A stretch of 64,000 nucleotides of DNA from Bhargavaea sp. CC-171006 (GCF_009761675.1 NZ_QUZH01000006.1:62001-126000), one strand, 5' to 3'. Positions 49,798 to 59,380 are shown, numbered from the stretch's first letter. Numbers and translations: made by a program. Notes: generated by a model from the sequence alone, not told the origin.

Positions 49798-50621
49798 TGG
49801 AGTTTGTTATTCTTGCAATAACGGGGCTGTTCGCCGGCATCGTCGGCGCTTTGGTCGGCCTCGGAGGCGGTGTGATCCTCGTGCCGGCAGCCCTTTATTT
49901 CGGCATCACACTCGGCTGGGTGCCGGGTTTGACCCCGCAGAGGATCGTCGGCCTGTCCGTCATCATGATGATTTTCATCGGTCTGTCTTCAACGCTCTCC
50001 TATATGAAGTCGAAGACGGTGGATTACCGGAGCGGACTGATCTTTTTCGCGGGAAGCATCCCCGGAACGATTCTGGGTGCCTACGTTAACAAAGGGCTGG
50101 ATTTGCCTTCGTTTAATCTGTATTTCGGCATCCTGCTCATCTTTCTGTCCGTGCTCCTGCTCGTGAGAAAGCACCTGAAACCGGTACGATGGTTTGTCGA
50201 GCATGGCAGGGCGCTCACTTTCCGGGATTCGGAAGGGACTGTCCATAAATACGGGTATCCCGTCTGGTTTGCGGTCATGCTGACATTCGGTGTCGGCTTT
50301 GCTTCGGGGCTCTTCGGGATCGGCGGAGGCTCGATCATCGTTCCCGCGATGATTCTGCTGTTCCTGTTTCCGCCGCATGTTGCCGTGGGCACGTCGATGT
50401 TCATGGTCTTCCTGTCCGCCATCGTCAATGCGGCCAGCCATATCTCACTCGGCAATGTCCCGTGGCTTTATACGCTCCCAGTCGTGCCGGCTGCATACAT
50501 AGGGGCGAAAGTCGGAGCGGCCCTGAACAAACGGCTGAACTCTGAAGCACTTGTGACCGCACTCCGGATCATTCTCCTGATCACGGGGATCCGGTCCATC
50601 TATGAAGGAATCTGGGGCTGA
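49797..50621 (+). CDS. yunE: TauE/SafE (TSUP) family membrane protein (YunE)
   Basis: The 274-residue protein has about eight membrane segments in two related halves, each starting with the family motif (GIVGALVGLGGGVILVPA; GLFGIGGGSIIVPAMILLF). TSUP members move sulfite, sulfonates or other anions, and the substrate here is unknown. It is coupled to yunF. The last codons overlap the possible ATG of yunD. Confidence 0.9.
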   Translation: MEFVILAITGLFAGIVGALVGLGGGVILVPAALYFGITLGWVPGLTPQRIVGLSVIMMIFIGLSSTLSYMKSKTVDYRSGLIFFAGSIPGTILGAYVNKGLDLPSFNLYFGILLIFLSVLLLVRKHLKPVRWFVEHGRALTFRDSEGTVHKYGYPVWFAVMLTFGVGFASGLFGIGGGSIIVPAMILLFLFPPHVAVGTSMFMVFLSAIVNAASHISLGNVPWLYTLPVVPAAYIGAKVGAALNKRLNSEALVTALRIILLITGIRSIYEGIWG

Positions 50622-50628
50622 TTGCACG

Positions 50629-52008
50629 TTGAAAGAAACCATTCACATTTACCATACGAATGACCTTCACAGCCATTTTGAAAGGTGGCCGAGAATCCGG
50701 GATTTCCTAATGAAGCGCAAGGCGCTCCATAAGGAACAGGGAGAAGCCTGCTATCTGTTTGATATTGGTGACCATATCGACCGTTCCCATCCCTATACGG
50801 ATGCCACGAGGGGGAAAGGGAATGTCATCATGCTGAATGAAATCGGCTATGATGCCGTCACGATCGGCAACAATGAGGGCATCACCCTTTCACCTGAAGA
50901 ACTCACTGATCTTTACGGGGAAGCGGAATTTCCTGTCGTTCTGGACAATCTTTTCATGGAAGACGGAAACCGGCCCGGCTGGATGGTTCCTGACGCCTAT
51001 CTGACGACCCGCTCCGGCATCCGCATCGGGCTGATTGCCGCGACTGCCGATTTCAGCACGTCCTATGAACGAATGGGATGGAAGGTGACCGGTCCGCGCT
51101 CAGCACTTGAGGCGGCAGCGCCCCGAGTCAGCAGACAGTCGGACATTCTGGTCTGCCTCTCGCATATGGGGTCTTCGGAAGACGACCGGCTTGCGGATCA
51201 CACGGAAGGCCGGATCGATGTCATCCTCGGCGGACATACCCATCACCTGTATCCGGACGGCAGGGAAGTTGGCGGCACGCTGATCGCCGCTGCCGGCAAG
51301 TGGGGGCAGTACATCGGTGAGGTTACACTGACATTCGACCATGCTGAAGGCCGGGTCGTACAAGCCCGTGCCGAGGTCCATGATACGGAGACCCTTCCCA
51401 AACCCGATGACGATACGGGCTATGACCGGCAGTTAAGGGAGAAGGCGGCGGATCTCCTGTCGGCAACCGTGTTTTTGAATCCAACTGAATTGAAGGGGGG
51501 CTGGGACGGTCCGACGCCGCTTTCCGATCTGTTTGCCGACGCCCTCCTTTTCCACACAGGCGCCGACTGCGCCATGTTCAACTCGGGCATCTTGCTCGGA
51601 GGACTGCCTGAAGGTCCCATTTCCGGCATGGACCTGCACAGGCTGCTGCCGCATCCGATCAACCCCTGTGTCATCACGCTGTCAGGCGCAGAACTTGAAG
51701 AGGCGTATGATCTGAGTCTGAATCCCGAATGGCCGGACATCCGGCTCAAAGGCCTGGGGTTCCGGGGCGAGAAGATGGGGGCGATGATCCATCAAGGAAT
51801 CGGCCGCGGAAAGGACGGAAAGCTGTATATATCAGGAAGTCCGGCGGATTCGGACCGCATGTACATGCTTGCAACGTTGGATCTGTTCACATATGGGTTC
51901 TTTTTCCCGGCATTCAAGCAGGCCAGGAAAGAATACTTCATGCCGGAATTGATCAGGGACGTCCTCGCCGGATATGCCATCCGGAAGTTTGGAACCCCGT
52001 CCTCATAA
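50629..52008 (+). CDS. yunD: Metallophosphatase / 5'-nucleotidase family protein (YunD)
   Basis: The protein has an N-terminal calcineurin-like phosphoesterase domain (HTNDLHSHF, FDIGDHIDRS, TIGNNEG, LGGHTHHLYPDG) and a 5'-nucleotidase C-terminal domain (GPTPLSDLFADALL; MFNSGILLGGLPEG). No signal peptide is seen, so it is probably cytosolic. I place the start at TTG 50629 (459 residues), which matches the family N-terminus; ATG 50602 inside yunE is possible, and neither has a strong ribosome site. Confidence 0.88.
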   Translation: MKETIHIYHTNDLHSHFERWPRIRDFLMKRKALHKEQGEACYLFDIGDHIDRSHPYTDATRGKGNVIMLNEIGYDAVTIGNNEGITLSPEELTDLYGEAEFPVVLDNLFMEDGNRPGWMVPDAYLTTRSGIRIGLIAATADFSTSYERMGWKVTGPRSALEAAAPRVSRQSDILVCLSHMGSSEDDRLADHTEGRIDVILGGHTHHLYPDGREVGGTLIAAAGKWGQYIGEVTLTFDHAEGRVVQARAEVHDTETLPKPDDDTGYDRQLREKAADLLSATVFLNPTELKGGWDGPTPLSDLFADALLFHTGADCAMFNSGILLGGLPEGPISGMDLHRLLPHPINPCVITLSGAELEEAYDLSLNPEWPDIRLKGLGFRGEKMGAMIHQGIGRGKDGKLYISGSPADSDRMYMLATLDLFTYGFFFPAFKQARKEYFMPELIRDVLAGYAIRKFGTPSS

Positions 52009-52050
52009 ATTGATCCCTCTCCCCGTAAGATGGGGCAGGGGGATTATTTA

Positions 52051-52827
52051 TTGAAGTTTCCTTATGCGCGCAGGAGGAGGCTGCGATCCAGGTCGGGAAA
52101 GAGGAGGCTCCTGCCGCTTCTCCTCCCGGTCGGACTCATCCTGATGGCGGGATTTTTCTATTTCACCAATGCTCGTCTTGGACCGGCGCTCACGCAATAC
52201 GCGGAAGTGCAGACCCAGAAAATCGCATCCGAGGTCATTGCGAAGGCGATTGATGCCCGGACTGCCAATGTGCTCGACATAAACGACATTATTGAATACG
52301 TTCCGTCTGAACAATCGGAAGTGGTGACGGCAAAATTAAACACGGAAATCATCAACCGGTTTATTGCAGAAACCCACCGACTGGTTTCGGATCATCTGGA
52401 AATGGCAGAAGCGGGAGAACTGAACACGTTGCCGAAGCTCGAGAACATCGAGTACGATGTGGAGACAATGAAGGACAGGGACGGGATTGTGTTTTTCGTG
52501 CCGCTCGGGCAGGCGATCGGCATGCCTATTTTAGGGAATCTGGGGCCGAAGATACCGATCCGATTCCATGTGATCGGTGACGTACATGCCAACCCGAAAA
52601 CAGAAATCCGTGAGTTTGGCATCAACAATGCACTTGTTCAAGTGGATGCGATCATCCAGGTGAATGTTCAAATCATCGTGCCATTTGCGTCCAAGCAATC
52701 GAGAGTCGAGCAACGGATCCCGATTGCCATCGGGCTCGTTCAGGGGCAGGTGCCGCATATCTTCAACAAAGGGGAGAATGTGGATCCGCCGTCGATCGAG
52801 GTGCCGATCCCGCTTCCTGAGGAATAA
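52051..52827 (+). CDS. yunB: Sporulation protein YunB
   Basis: The 258-residue protein has a basic N-terminus, one membrane segment (about residues 20-41; LLPLLLPVGLILMAGFFYFT) and an extracytoplasmic domain (FIAETHRLVSDHLEMAEAGE; VFFVPLGQAIGMPILGNLGP). YunB in B. subtilis is made in the mother cell under sigma-E. TTG 52051 is chosen because CAGGGGGAT lies just before it; ATG 52030 is the alternative. Its presence implies a spore-forming lineage. Confidence 0.88.
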   Translation: MKFPYARRRRLRSRSGKRRLLPLLLPVGLILMAGFFYFTNARLGPALTQYAEVQTQKIASEVIAKAIDARTANVLDINDIIEYVPSEQSEVVTAKLNTEIINRFIAETHRLVSDHLEMAEAGELNTLPKLENIEYDVETMKDRDGIVFFVPLGQAIGMPILGNLGPKIPIRFHVIGDVHANPKTEIREFGINNALVQVDAIIQVNVQIIVPFASKQSRVEQRIPIAIGLVQGQVPHIFNKGENVDPPSIEVPIPLPEE

Positions 52828-52834
52828 GTTGCTA

Positions 52835-52863
52835 TTGCAATCGGCAGGGTCATCTATTATAAT
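52835..52863 (+). promoter_or_regulatory. Promoter of the lysine riboswitch transcript
   Basis: TTGCAA (52835-52840) and TATAAT (52858-52863) are 17 bp apart, a strong promoter 24 bases before the aptamer. Confidence 0.85.
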
Positions 52864-52886
52864 CGGTGACATGGTATGAATAGAAT

Positions 52887-53151
52887 CGATTGGGTAGAGG
52901 CCGCAATCGCTTATGAGTAGCACACGTGAGTTGACAACGATGACCGTGCGTAAAAGGAAGCATTGCCGAAGTGGACCGGAGCAGTCAGTGAAGGTCCGCT
53001 GGGGCCATTCCGAACAGGGATGGCACTGTCATGCGGGAAGATCTGCATGGAGAGCTACAGATCGTACGTTGTAATGAGTTATTTCAACTGACGAACGTAG
53101 TGGACGGCCGGCTTCCCTTTGCGCCAACAGCGCAGGGTGCCGGCTGTTTTT
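52887..53151 (+). promoter_or_regulatory. Lysine riboswitch (L-box) with terminator
   Basis: The aptamer (52887-53064) is closed by CGAT/ATCG and GTAG/CTAC. It shows L-box landmarks in order: GGGTAGAGGCCGC, ATGAGTAGCAC, GCATTGCCGAAG, GGCACTGTCAT, and TGGAGAGCTACAG near the 3' end. A terminator with stem GCCGGC/GCCGGC (53107-53112 with 53139-53144), an inner GC stem and TGTTTTT follows. Lysine binding should stop transcription of the downstream transporter. Confidence 0.92.
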
Positions 53152-53200
53152 GCTTTTGCGGAAAAGCTTTTACCCCTTCAAAAAAAATGGAGGAATCAAA

Positions 53201-54796
53201 ATGTCAGGTACTATATTCTCGATCCTGCCGCCGATTATCGCCATCGTCATGGTACTGATCACGAAACGTGTACTTCTCTCACTCGGCACAGGTATTATTG
53301 CAGGGGCATTGATCGTGGCCTCATTCAGCCCGCTGGAATCGATCAAAGCGTTCTGGACGGCGCTTACGATCACTTTCTGGGACGGCGGCCTGAACACATA
53401 TAACATTTTCATTATGCTGTTTGTCATCTTGCTTGGCGTTCTTACAGCATTTGTGAGCCTTTCCGGAGGGAGCCGTGCATTTGCAGAATGGGCAACAAAG
53501 CGTATCCGGACCCGGCGGGGGGCCAGATTGCTTCCGGTATTTCTCGGAATCCTGATTTTCGTCGATGATTACTTTAATGCTCTTGCCGTCGGACAGATTG
53601 CTCGTCCCGTTACGGATAGCCACAAGATTTCACGCGCCAAACTGGCATATTTCATCGACTCGACTTCGGCACCGATTTGTGCGATTGCCCCGATCTCCAG
53701 TTGGGGTGCTTACCTGATCGGAGTCATCGGAACAATCCTGGCGGGTGCATCGGTTGTTTCTTATTCTGCGCTCGAGGCATTCCTGCTCATGATCCCGATG
53801 AACTTCTATGTACTCTCCACTCTGGTCTTTGTGCTCTTCGCGGCACTCACCAACTTTGACTTCGGGGAGATGCGCAAACATGAGCGCAGGGCGATTGAAA
53901 AAGGTGAATTGTTTGATCCGAATAAGGAAGTGCCGGGTGAACTCAAGGAAGAATTCCCTGTCCACAACAATGGCCGTGTCATCGACCTTGTCCTGCCGAT
54001 TGTCACACTCGTCGCCGTCACCTTTGGCACAATGATGCTGACGGGCTATCGGGGGAGCATGGCCGAATACGGCCGGGCGGATATCTGGACCATCTTTGAG
54101 ATGACCGATGTTCCACTGTCGCTTCTTGCGGGCGGACTTGCAGGTGTGGCGATTGCTTTTATTCTCTATATGACCCAGCCGGGCAAAGCGGATTATCAGA
54201 AGTCGCGCTTTATCCTCCCGGCATTCATCAGCGGAGTCAGGGCGATGATGCCGGCGGTATCCATCCTCGTTCTCGCATGGGCACTTACGTATCTGATCGG
54301 TGAGCTTGAAACAGGTGCATTCCTCTCGCAAGTGGTGGAGAGCGCCAACATTCCAACTGAACTTCTGCCGGCAATCATGTTTATCCTGGCAGGAATAATG
54401 GCCTTTTCTACAGGGACTTCCTGGGGCTCGTTCGGTATCCTCCTCCCGATTGCGGGTGAAATCATGCTGAATGCGGCGCCTGAGATGCTGATTGCATCCC
54501 TTGCAGCCGTTCTTGGCGGTGCGGTGTTCGGAGACCACTGTTCACCGATATCTGATTCTACAATCATGTCTTCGACAGGGGCGGGTTCAAACCATATCGA
54601 TCATGTTTCCACACAACTTCCGTATGCACTTGTAAGCGCAGTGTTTGCGGCAATCGGATATGTGGTGATGGGGTTAACAGGTTCTCTTGTTGCCGGCCTT
54701 GCAACTGTAGCGCTCCTTCTGGCAACGGTTATTGTCATTTGGATGATGAAAGGACGTACGGCAACTCCGGCTATGCATGGAAATACCGAGAACTGA
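53201..54796 (+). CDS. lysW: NhaC-family transporter, predicted lysine transporter (LysW)
   Basis: The 531-residue protein has about eleven or twelve membrane segments and NhaC-family features (LPVFLGILIFVDDYFNALAV, SDSTIMSSTGAGSNHIDHV). NhaC relatives exchange sodium for protons or organic ions. Because a lysine riboswitch governs it, it fits the LysW group predicted from comparative genomics to be lysine transporters. Substrate is inferred from regulation, not sequence. The ATG at 53201 follows TGGAGGAATC. Confidence 0.88.
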   Translation: MSGTIFSILPPIIAIVMVLITKRVLLSLGTGIIAGALIVASFSPLESIKAFWTALTITFWDGGLNTYNIFIMLFVILLGVLTAFVSLSGGSRAFAEWATKRIRTRRGARLLPVFLGILIFVDDYFNALAVGQIARPVTDSHKISRAKLAYFIDSTSAPICAIAPISSWGAYLIGVIGTILAGASVVSYSALEAFLLMIPMNFYVLSTLVFVLFAALTNFDFGEMRKHERRAIEKGELFDPNKEVPGELKEEFPVHNNGRVIDLVLPIVTLVAVTFGTMMLTGYRGSMAEYGRADIWTIFEMTDVPLSLLAGGLAGVAIAFILYMTQPGKADYQKSRFILPAFISGVRAMMPAVSILVLAWALTYLIGELETGAFLSQVVESANIPTELLPAIMFILAGIMAFSTGTSWGSFGILLPIAGEIMLNAAPEMLIASLAAVLGGAVFGDHCSPISDSTIMSSTGAGSNHIDHVSTQLPYALVSAVFAAIGYVVMGLTGSLVAGLATVALLLATVIVIWMMKGRTATPAMHGNTEN

Positions 54797-54797
54797 G

Positions 54798-54828
54798 ACA
54801 AAAGACAGGGTAAAACCCTGTCTTTTGT
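54798..54828 (+). terminator. Terminator of lysW
   Basis: The 13-bp stem ACAAAAGACAGGG/CCCTGTCTTTTGT has a five-base loop. Confidence 0.85.
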
Positions 54829-54864
54829 TGTATCTTCAAAACTTGTCGAAAAAGAAAAAAGACT

Positions 54865-54893
54865 TTGACTTCATATTTGGGGGTCGTTATACT
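54865..54893 (+). promoter_or_regulatory. Promoter of the SNF transporter gene
   Basis: TTGACT (54865-54870) and TATACT (54888-54893) are 17 bp apart, 94 bases before the start codon. Confidence 0.75.
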
Positions 54894-54986
54894 TACAATA
54901 GAGTTAAAGAAGTCTGAATAAAATAAATCTTCCCGTTTATTAAAAATGTGGGGGATAACCGGGGAGAGACATCAAGGGGGATCAAT

Positions 54987-56516
54987 ATGGAACAGCGTTC
55001 ACAATGGGGGACAAGGGCCGGCTTTATCTTGGCTGCGGTGGGGTCCGCAATCGGCCTGGGGAACATCTGGCGTTTTCCTTATGTCGCCTATGAAAATGGC
55101 GGCGGGGCATTTTTCATTCCGTATTTATTCGCGCTTCTTACTGCCGGAATCCCGATTCTGATCATGGAATTCACAATCGGGCAGAAGTACCGCGGATCGG
55201 CACCGCTTTCCTTCTTCAGGATGGAAGGGAAAAAGGCCGAATGGCTGGGATGGTGGGGAGTCTTTGTCGCATTCGTGATCTCCACCTATTATTCGGTCAT
55301 CATCGCATGGGCGATGAAATACACGGTGTATTCGTTTAACCTTCAGTGGGGAGATGACACCCAGGGCTTCCTGTTCGGTGATGTTCTGAACCTGGCTGAT
55401 GTACCGGGACAGGTCGGCGGCTTTGTTCCGGGTGTGCTCATTCCGCATATTCTCGTATGGGTCATCGTTTTCGGAATTCTGTTCGCGGGGGTCAAGAAAG
55501 GGATTGAGCTCGCCAACCGGATCTTCATTCCGGCGCTCGTCATTGTCTTCCTGCTCATTGTCATCCGTGCCGTCACGCTTCCTGGCGCATTGACCGGGCT
55601 CGAAGCATTCTTCAAGCCGGACCTCAGCCAGCTGGCGAATGGAACCGTCTGGGTAGCCGCCTACGGCCATATCTTCTTCAGTCTCTCAATTGCTTTCGCG
55701 ATCATGATCACTTACTCGAGCTATCTGCCAAGAAAATCTGATATTACCAACAACGCCTTCATCACAGGCTTTGCGAACTCCGGCTTTGAACTTCTCGCGG
55801 GGATCGGTGTCTTCGCCGCCCTGGGGTTCATGGCGGTGCAGAGCAACGTCCCGGTGGATGAGGTGGCAACTGCAGGAGTCGGGCTCGCCTTTGCGGTATT
55901 CCCGCAGATCATCAACGAGTTTCCGGGGATGAACGCACTGTTCGGCGTCCTGTTCTTCCTGTCTCTCGTTCTGGCAGGGCTTACATCGCTGATCTCCATT
56001 TGTGAGACGTATGTGGCAGGACTTTCCGAGAAGCTGGGCATTTCCAGGAATAAAGCGGTCATCTTTGGTGCTGGTCTTGCCTCACTGATCTCGCTCCTGT
56101 TTACGACACGCGGGGGCCTTTACTTCCTCGATGTGGTCGACTATTTCATCAACCAGTTTGGCGTCGCCTTCATCGGTCTGGTCGAAGTCATCGCAGTGGC
56201 CTGGATTTTCCGCAAGCTTGACTTGTTCAAGGCGCATGCCGATCCGATGTCAGACATCCGCATCGGCGGCTGGTGGAAATTCTCTCTGATGTTCATCACG
56301 CCGATCGTCCTTGGCTACATGATGTTCGATCTGTTCCGGACGAACCTCGGGAAGCGGTTTGATGGAGAAACCGGCAACTATGAAGGATACTCGGATGCCT
56401 TCATCATGGGCGCGGGCTGGTCGGTGGCCATCGCCGCACTTGTCCTCGGCATCGTGTTCACCATGATCAAGTGGAACAGCCGCGCACTAGAACCATATGA
56501 CAGAGACGAAACGTAA
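54987..56516 (+). CDS. Sodium:neurotransmitter symporter (SNF) family transporter
   Basis: The 509-residue LeuT-fold protein has the sodium-site motif AAVGSAIGLGNIWRFPYVAY and about eleven or twelve membrane segments. Together with the small gene that follows it resembles the MetPS methionine/alanine import system of Corynebacterium. The substrate is inference from that pairing. The ATG at 54987 follows CAAGGGGGA. It has its own promoter, downstream of lysW. Confidence 0.92.
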   Translation: MEQRSQWGTRAGFILAAVGSAIGLGNIWRFPYVAYENGGGAFFIPYLFALLTAGIPILIMEFTIGQKYRGSAPLSFFRMEGKKAEWLGWWGVFVAFVISTYYSVIIAWAMKYTVYSFNLQWGDDTQGFLFGDVLNLADVPGQVGGFVPGVLIPHILVWVIVFGILFAGVKKGIELANRIFIPALVIVFLLIVIRAVTLPGALTGLEAFFKPDLSQLANGTVWVAAYGHIFFSLSIAFAIMITYSSYLPRKSDITNNAFITGFANSGFELLAGIGVFAALGFMAVQSNVPVDEVATAGVGLAFAVFPQIINEFPGMNALFGVLFFLSLVLAGLTSLISICETYVAGLSEKLGISRNKAVIFGAGLASLISLLFTTRGGLYFLDVVDYFINQFGVAFIGLVEVIAVAWIFRKLDLFKAHADPMSDIRIGGWWKFSLMFITPIVLGYMMFDLFRTNLGKRFDGETGNYEGYSDAFIMGAGWSVAIAALVLGIVFTMIKWNSRALEPYDRDET

Positions 56517-56528
56517 GGGGGAAGGAAC

Positions 56529-56633
56529 ATGAGCGGATCCGCAATATTCATGATGATCCTCGGCATCCTGATCATTTGGGGAGGCCTGGCGGCAAGCATT
56601 GCAAATGCCGTCATCAAAGGGAAAAACCGCTAA
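56529..56633 (+). CDS. metS: MetS-like small membrane subunit (34 residues)
   Basis: This 34-residue protein is one membrane helix (about residues 5-28; [20 protein letters not shown]) with a basic end (IKGKNR). Such microproteins sit directly behind SNF-family transporters and act as the small MetS subunit of the methionine/alanine importer. GAAGGAAC precedes the ATG, and it begins 12 bases after the transporter. A terminator follows. Confidence 0.88.
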   Translation: MSGSAIFMMILGILIIWGGLAASIANAVIKGKNR

Positions 56634-56646
56634 GTGCCGATTATGG

Positions 56647-56674
56647 AAAGCGTCCTATTACGGGGCGCTTTTTT
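56647..56674 (+). terminator. Terminator after metS
   Basis: The nine-base stem AAAGCGTCC/GGGCGCTTT (one G-T pair) is followed by T residues. Confidence 0.8.
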
Positions 56675-56784
56675 GCATGGATGTCATCTGTTCCGAATTT
56701 TTGAGGCTGTTGTCCCGGCGTGTCCATTGTGTTACATTGACAATAGTGAGCATTTTCAATACAGAGAGAATGGAGCCGATGGCG

Positions 56785-57714
56785 ATGACATCTTGCAAGC
56801 CGGGAAACGAGCACATCCGAAAGCCGGATTGGCTTAAAATAAAGCTGAACACCAATGAGAACTATGTAGACCTTAAAAAGATGATGCGCGAAAAAGGACT
56901 GCATACCGTCTGTGAAGAGGCGCGTTGCCCAAACATCCACGAATGCTGGGGTGAGCGCAGGACGGCTACATTCATGATCCTTGGTGCAGTCTGTACGAGA
57001 GCCTGCCGCTTCTGCGCGGTTAAAACGGGACTGCCGAATGAACTTGACCTGGCCGAGCCGGAGCGCGTAGCCGATTCAGTCGCCCTGATGAATCTCAAGC
57101 ACGCCGTCATTACGATGGTGGCACGCGACGATCAGCGCGACGGAGGAGCAGGTGTGATGGCAGAAACCATCCGGGCCATTCGACGCAAAAATCCGTTTAC
57201 CACGGTGGAAGTACTGCCTTCCGACCTTGCAGGTGATTATGACAGCCTGAAGACTCTGATGGACGCCAAACCGGATATCCTGAACCACAATATCGAGACA
57301 GTGCGCCGAATGACCAAACGTGTCCGCGCACGGGCAACCTACGATCGCTCCCTTGAGTTCCTTCGCCGGGCAAAGGAGATGCAGCCGGAAATTCCGACAA
57401 AGTCCTCCCTCATGGTAGGCCTCGGCGAGACATGGGAAGAAATCATTGAAACGATGGATGATCTCCGCGAGAATAATGTGGATATCATGACTATCGGCCA
57501 GTATCTCCAGCCGACGAAAAAACATATTGCTGTTCAGAAATACTACACGCCGCAGGAATTTGGCGAGCTCCGCAAGATCGCCATGACCAAAGGCTTCTCC
57601 CATTGCGAAGCCGGCCCTCTGGTTCGAAGCAGCTACCACGCGGATGAGCAGGTCAACGCAGCCGCCCGCGAACGACAGCGCCGCGGGGAAAGTGAACTGG
57701 CCGTCCAATCCTGA
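56785..57714 (+). CDS. lipA: Lipoyl synthase
   Basis: The radical-SAM enzyme inserts two sulfurs into octanoyl-GcvH. The 309 residues contain the auxiliary-cluster cysteines ([12 protein letters not shown]) and the radical-SAM CTRACRFC. The [10 protein letters not shown] end carries the Ser that ligates the auxiliary cluster. ATG 56785 is chosen for the GGAG nine bases upstream; ATG 56779 and 56770 are possible. It leads the yutD-E-F block, as in B. subtilis. Confidence 0.96.
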   Translation: MTSCKPGNEHIRKPDWLKIKLNTNENYVDLKKMMREKGLHTVCEEARCPNIHECWGERRTATFMILGAVCTRACRFCAVKTGLPNELDLAEPERVADSVALMNLKHAVITMVARDDQRDGGAGVMAETIRAIRRKNPFTTVEVLPSDLAGDYDSLKTLMDAKPDILNHNIETVRRMTKRVRARATYDRSLEFLRRAKEMQPEIPTKSSLMVGLGETWEEIIETMDDLRENNVDIMTIGQYLQPTKKHIAVQKYYTPQEFGELRKIAMTKGFSHCEAGPLVRSSYHADEQVNAAARERQRRGESELAVQS

Positions 57715-57728
57715 AAGAAGGAACGAAC

Positions 57729-58073
57729 ATGATCAAGATCGAAAATACCGAGTATGAAGTGGTCAGGGATTACCGGGACGCATTGCAGGAAGAAGCTCTT
57801 GAGTCCCGCTACAGCGACATCCTTACCAAATATGACTACATCGTCGGTGACTGGGGTTATGGCCAGCTCCGGCTTCGGGGCTTCTTCGACGATAAGAATC
57901 CGAAGGCGACCATTGCGACGAAAATCAGCACACTCGAGGACTATCTGTATGAGCACTGCAATTTCGGCTGTGCCTACTTTGTCCTTAAGAAAATTTCGAA
58001 GCCAAAAGGGAACTCTAAAAAACAGGGTGCCCAGCAAGAAATGGAACAGGATGACCCGCAAAACGGCGAATAA
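57729..58073 (+). CDS. yutD: YutD family protein
   Basis: The 114-residue YutD-like protein (DUF1027) has the conserved YDYIVGDWGYGQLRLRGF and CNFGCAYFVLKK segments and an acidic, Gln-rich tail. Its function is unknown. AAAGAAGGAACG precedes the ATG, 14 bases after lipA. Confidence 0.93.
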   Translation: MIKIENTEYEVVRDYRDALQEEALESRYSDILTKYDYIVGDWGYGQLRLRGFFDDKNPKATIATKISTLEDYLYEHCNFGCAYFVLKKISKPKGNSKKQGAQQEMEQDDPQNGE

Positions 58074-58115
58074 GCCGTTGCGGGTTTTCGTCTTGAACCG
58101 ACAGGAGGAATCATC

Positions 58116-58568
58116 ATGTATTTTATCGACCGAAACAAAGTGGAACAGACCGCATCGCATATGGAGTATCTTTTCGAGGTGTACGACAGCCGCTCTGATT
58201 GGACAAACAGTCCGGTAGGGAAGCTTGCGATGGAGCGCATCGCCCATAACCTGATTGAATCGGTAATCGACATCGGCAACACGCTGATCGACGGTTTCAT
58301 CATGCGGGACCCGGGAAGCTATGAAGACATCATCGATATTCTCCTTGATGAGAAAGTAATTGAAGCGGATATGGAGGCACCCCTAAAAGAGATGGTGGGC
58401 CTGAGGAAAATGATTGTCCGTGAATTCATGGATGTCGACGCATCCGAGACTGAGCGTGTGCTCAACGAAACGATGCCGGCTCTCCGGCGTTTCCCGGACT
58501 CCACACGCCGCTACCTGGCCGAGGAACTCGGTCCGGTTTCCGCTTTTCTTCCGGAGGAAAATGAATGA
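58116..58568 (+). CDS. yutE: DUF86 family protein (YutE)
   Basis: The 150-residue helical protein belongs to the DUF86/HepT-like (HEPN) family. Its helices are typical (VEQTASHMEYLFEVYDS; RIAHNLIESVIDIGNTLIDG). HepT relatives can be RNases in toxin systems, but no MNT nucleotidyltransferase partner lies next to it and the Arg-X4-6-His motif is not clear, so a toxin role is unlikely. It overlaps yutF by four bases. Confidence 0.9.
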   Translation: MYFIDRNKVEQTASHMEYLFEVYDSRSDWTNSPVGKLAMERIAHNLIESVIDIGNTLIDGFIMRDPGSYEDIIDILLDEKVIEADMEAPLKEMVGLRKMIVREFMDVDASETERVLNETMPALRRFPDSTRRYLAEELGPVSAFLPEENE

Positions 58569-59332
58569 AGGAATACCGCGCCTGGTGCTTTGATCTTGAC
58601 GGTACAGTCTACCGGGGAGATGTGCCGATTCCTGAAACAGTCCGTTTTATCAGGAGTCTTAGGGAGAAAGGGGCCGGCGTGTTTTTTGTAACCAACAACT
58701 CCGCGCTGACACCGGAGCGGCAGGCCGAAAAGCTGATGGGGATGGGCATAACAGCCGCTCCCGAAGAAATCATGACCTCCTCCGTGGCGACAGCTGACCA
58801 TCTGCTGAAAAATCACGGCACCATTCCGGTCTACATGATCGGTGAAGAGGGACTGCGGTCGGCACTGACGTCTGCGGGACACCGGATTGTACGGGAAGCC
58901 CCGGATGCCGTAGTGGTCGGCATCGACCGTGAAATCACCTATGGCAAGCTGGCCGACGCTTCGCTTGCCGTCTCTGCGGGTTCAGCATTCGTCGCGACGA
59001 ATAGCGATAAAGCGTATCCGACAGAACGGGGGCTGGTTCCCGGAAACGGTGCATTTGCCGGGCTGATCGAGCTCGCGACCGGAGTAAGTCCATTTTATAT
59101 CGGCAAGCCGTCCGTCCCGATGCTGGAGGCGCTGGCCGATCGGCACGGGTTGGAAAAGGAAGAGATGATCATGGTCGGAGACAATTACGAGACCGACATC
59201 GTGGCCGGTATCCGCTACGGCATCGATACAGTGCATGTGGATACCGGGGTGACACGTACGTCCGCCCTGTCAAACTACGGGGAACAGCCGACCTATGCCC
59301 TGAAGACACTTGACGGATGGGGAGCAAACTGA
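58565..59332 (+). CDS. yutF: HAD-superfamily phosphatase (YutF, subclass IIA)
   Basis: The 255-residue NagD-like phosphatase has the nucleophile motif CFDLDGTVYRGD (Asp9, Asp11), a threonine/asparagine motif FFVTNNSALTPE, Lys in IGKPSVPMLE and MVGDNYETDI. Broad-range sugar or nucleotide phosphatase activity is typical; the substrate is unknown. It starts inside yutE (ATGA). A bidirectional terminator separates it from yuzB. Confidence 0.94.
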   Translation: MKEYRAWCFDLDGTVYRGDVPIPETVRFIRSLREKGAGVFFVTNNSALTPERQAEKLMGMGITAAPEEIMTSSVATADHLLKNHGTIPVYMIGEEGLRSALTSAGHRIVREAPDAVVVGIDREITYGKLADASLAVSAGSAFVATNSDKAYPTERGLVPGNGAFAGLIELATGVSPFYIGKPSVPMLEALADRHGLEKEEMIMVGDNYETDIVAGIRYGIDTVHVDTGVTRTSALSNYGEQPTYALKTLDGWGAN

Positions 59333-59365
59333 AAAGCGCAATGCCGGATGGGCATTGCGCTTTTT
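59332..59365. terminator. Bidirectional terminator between yutF and yuzB
   Basis: The 14-bp stem AAAAGCGCAATGCC/GGCATTGCGCTTTT has T runs both ways. Confidence 0.92.
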
Positions 59366-59380
59366 CTATATGGGACTGCA

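Noticed and set aside
58116-58568. HEPN/MNT toxin-antitoxin system
   Set aside because: YutE is DUF86-like, but there is no nucleotidyltransferase partner and the gene lies in a conserved housekeeping order.
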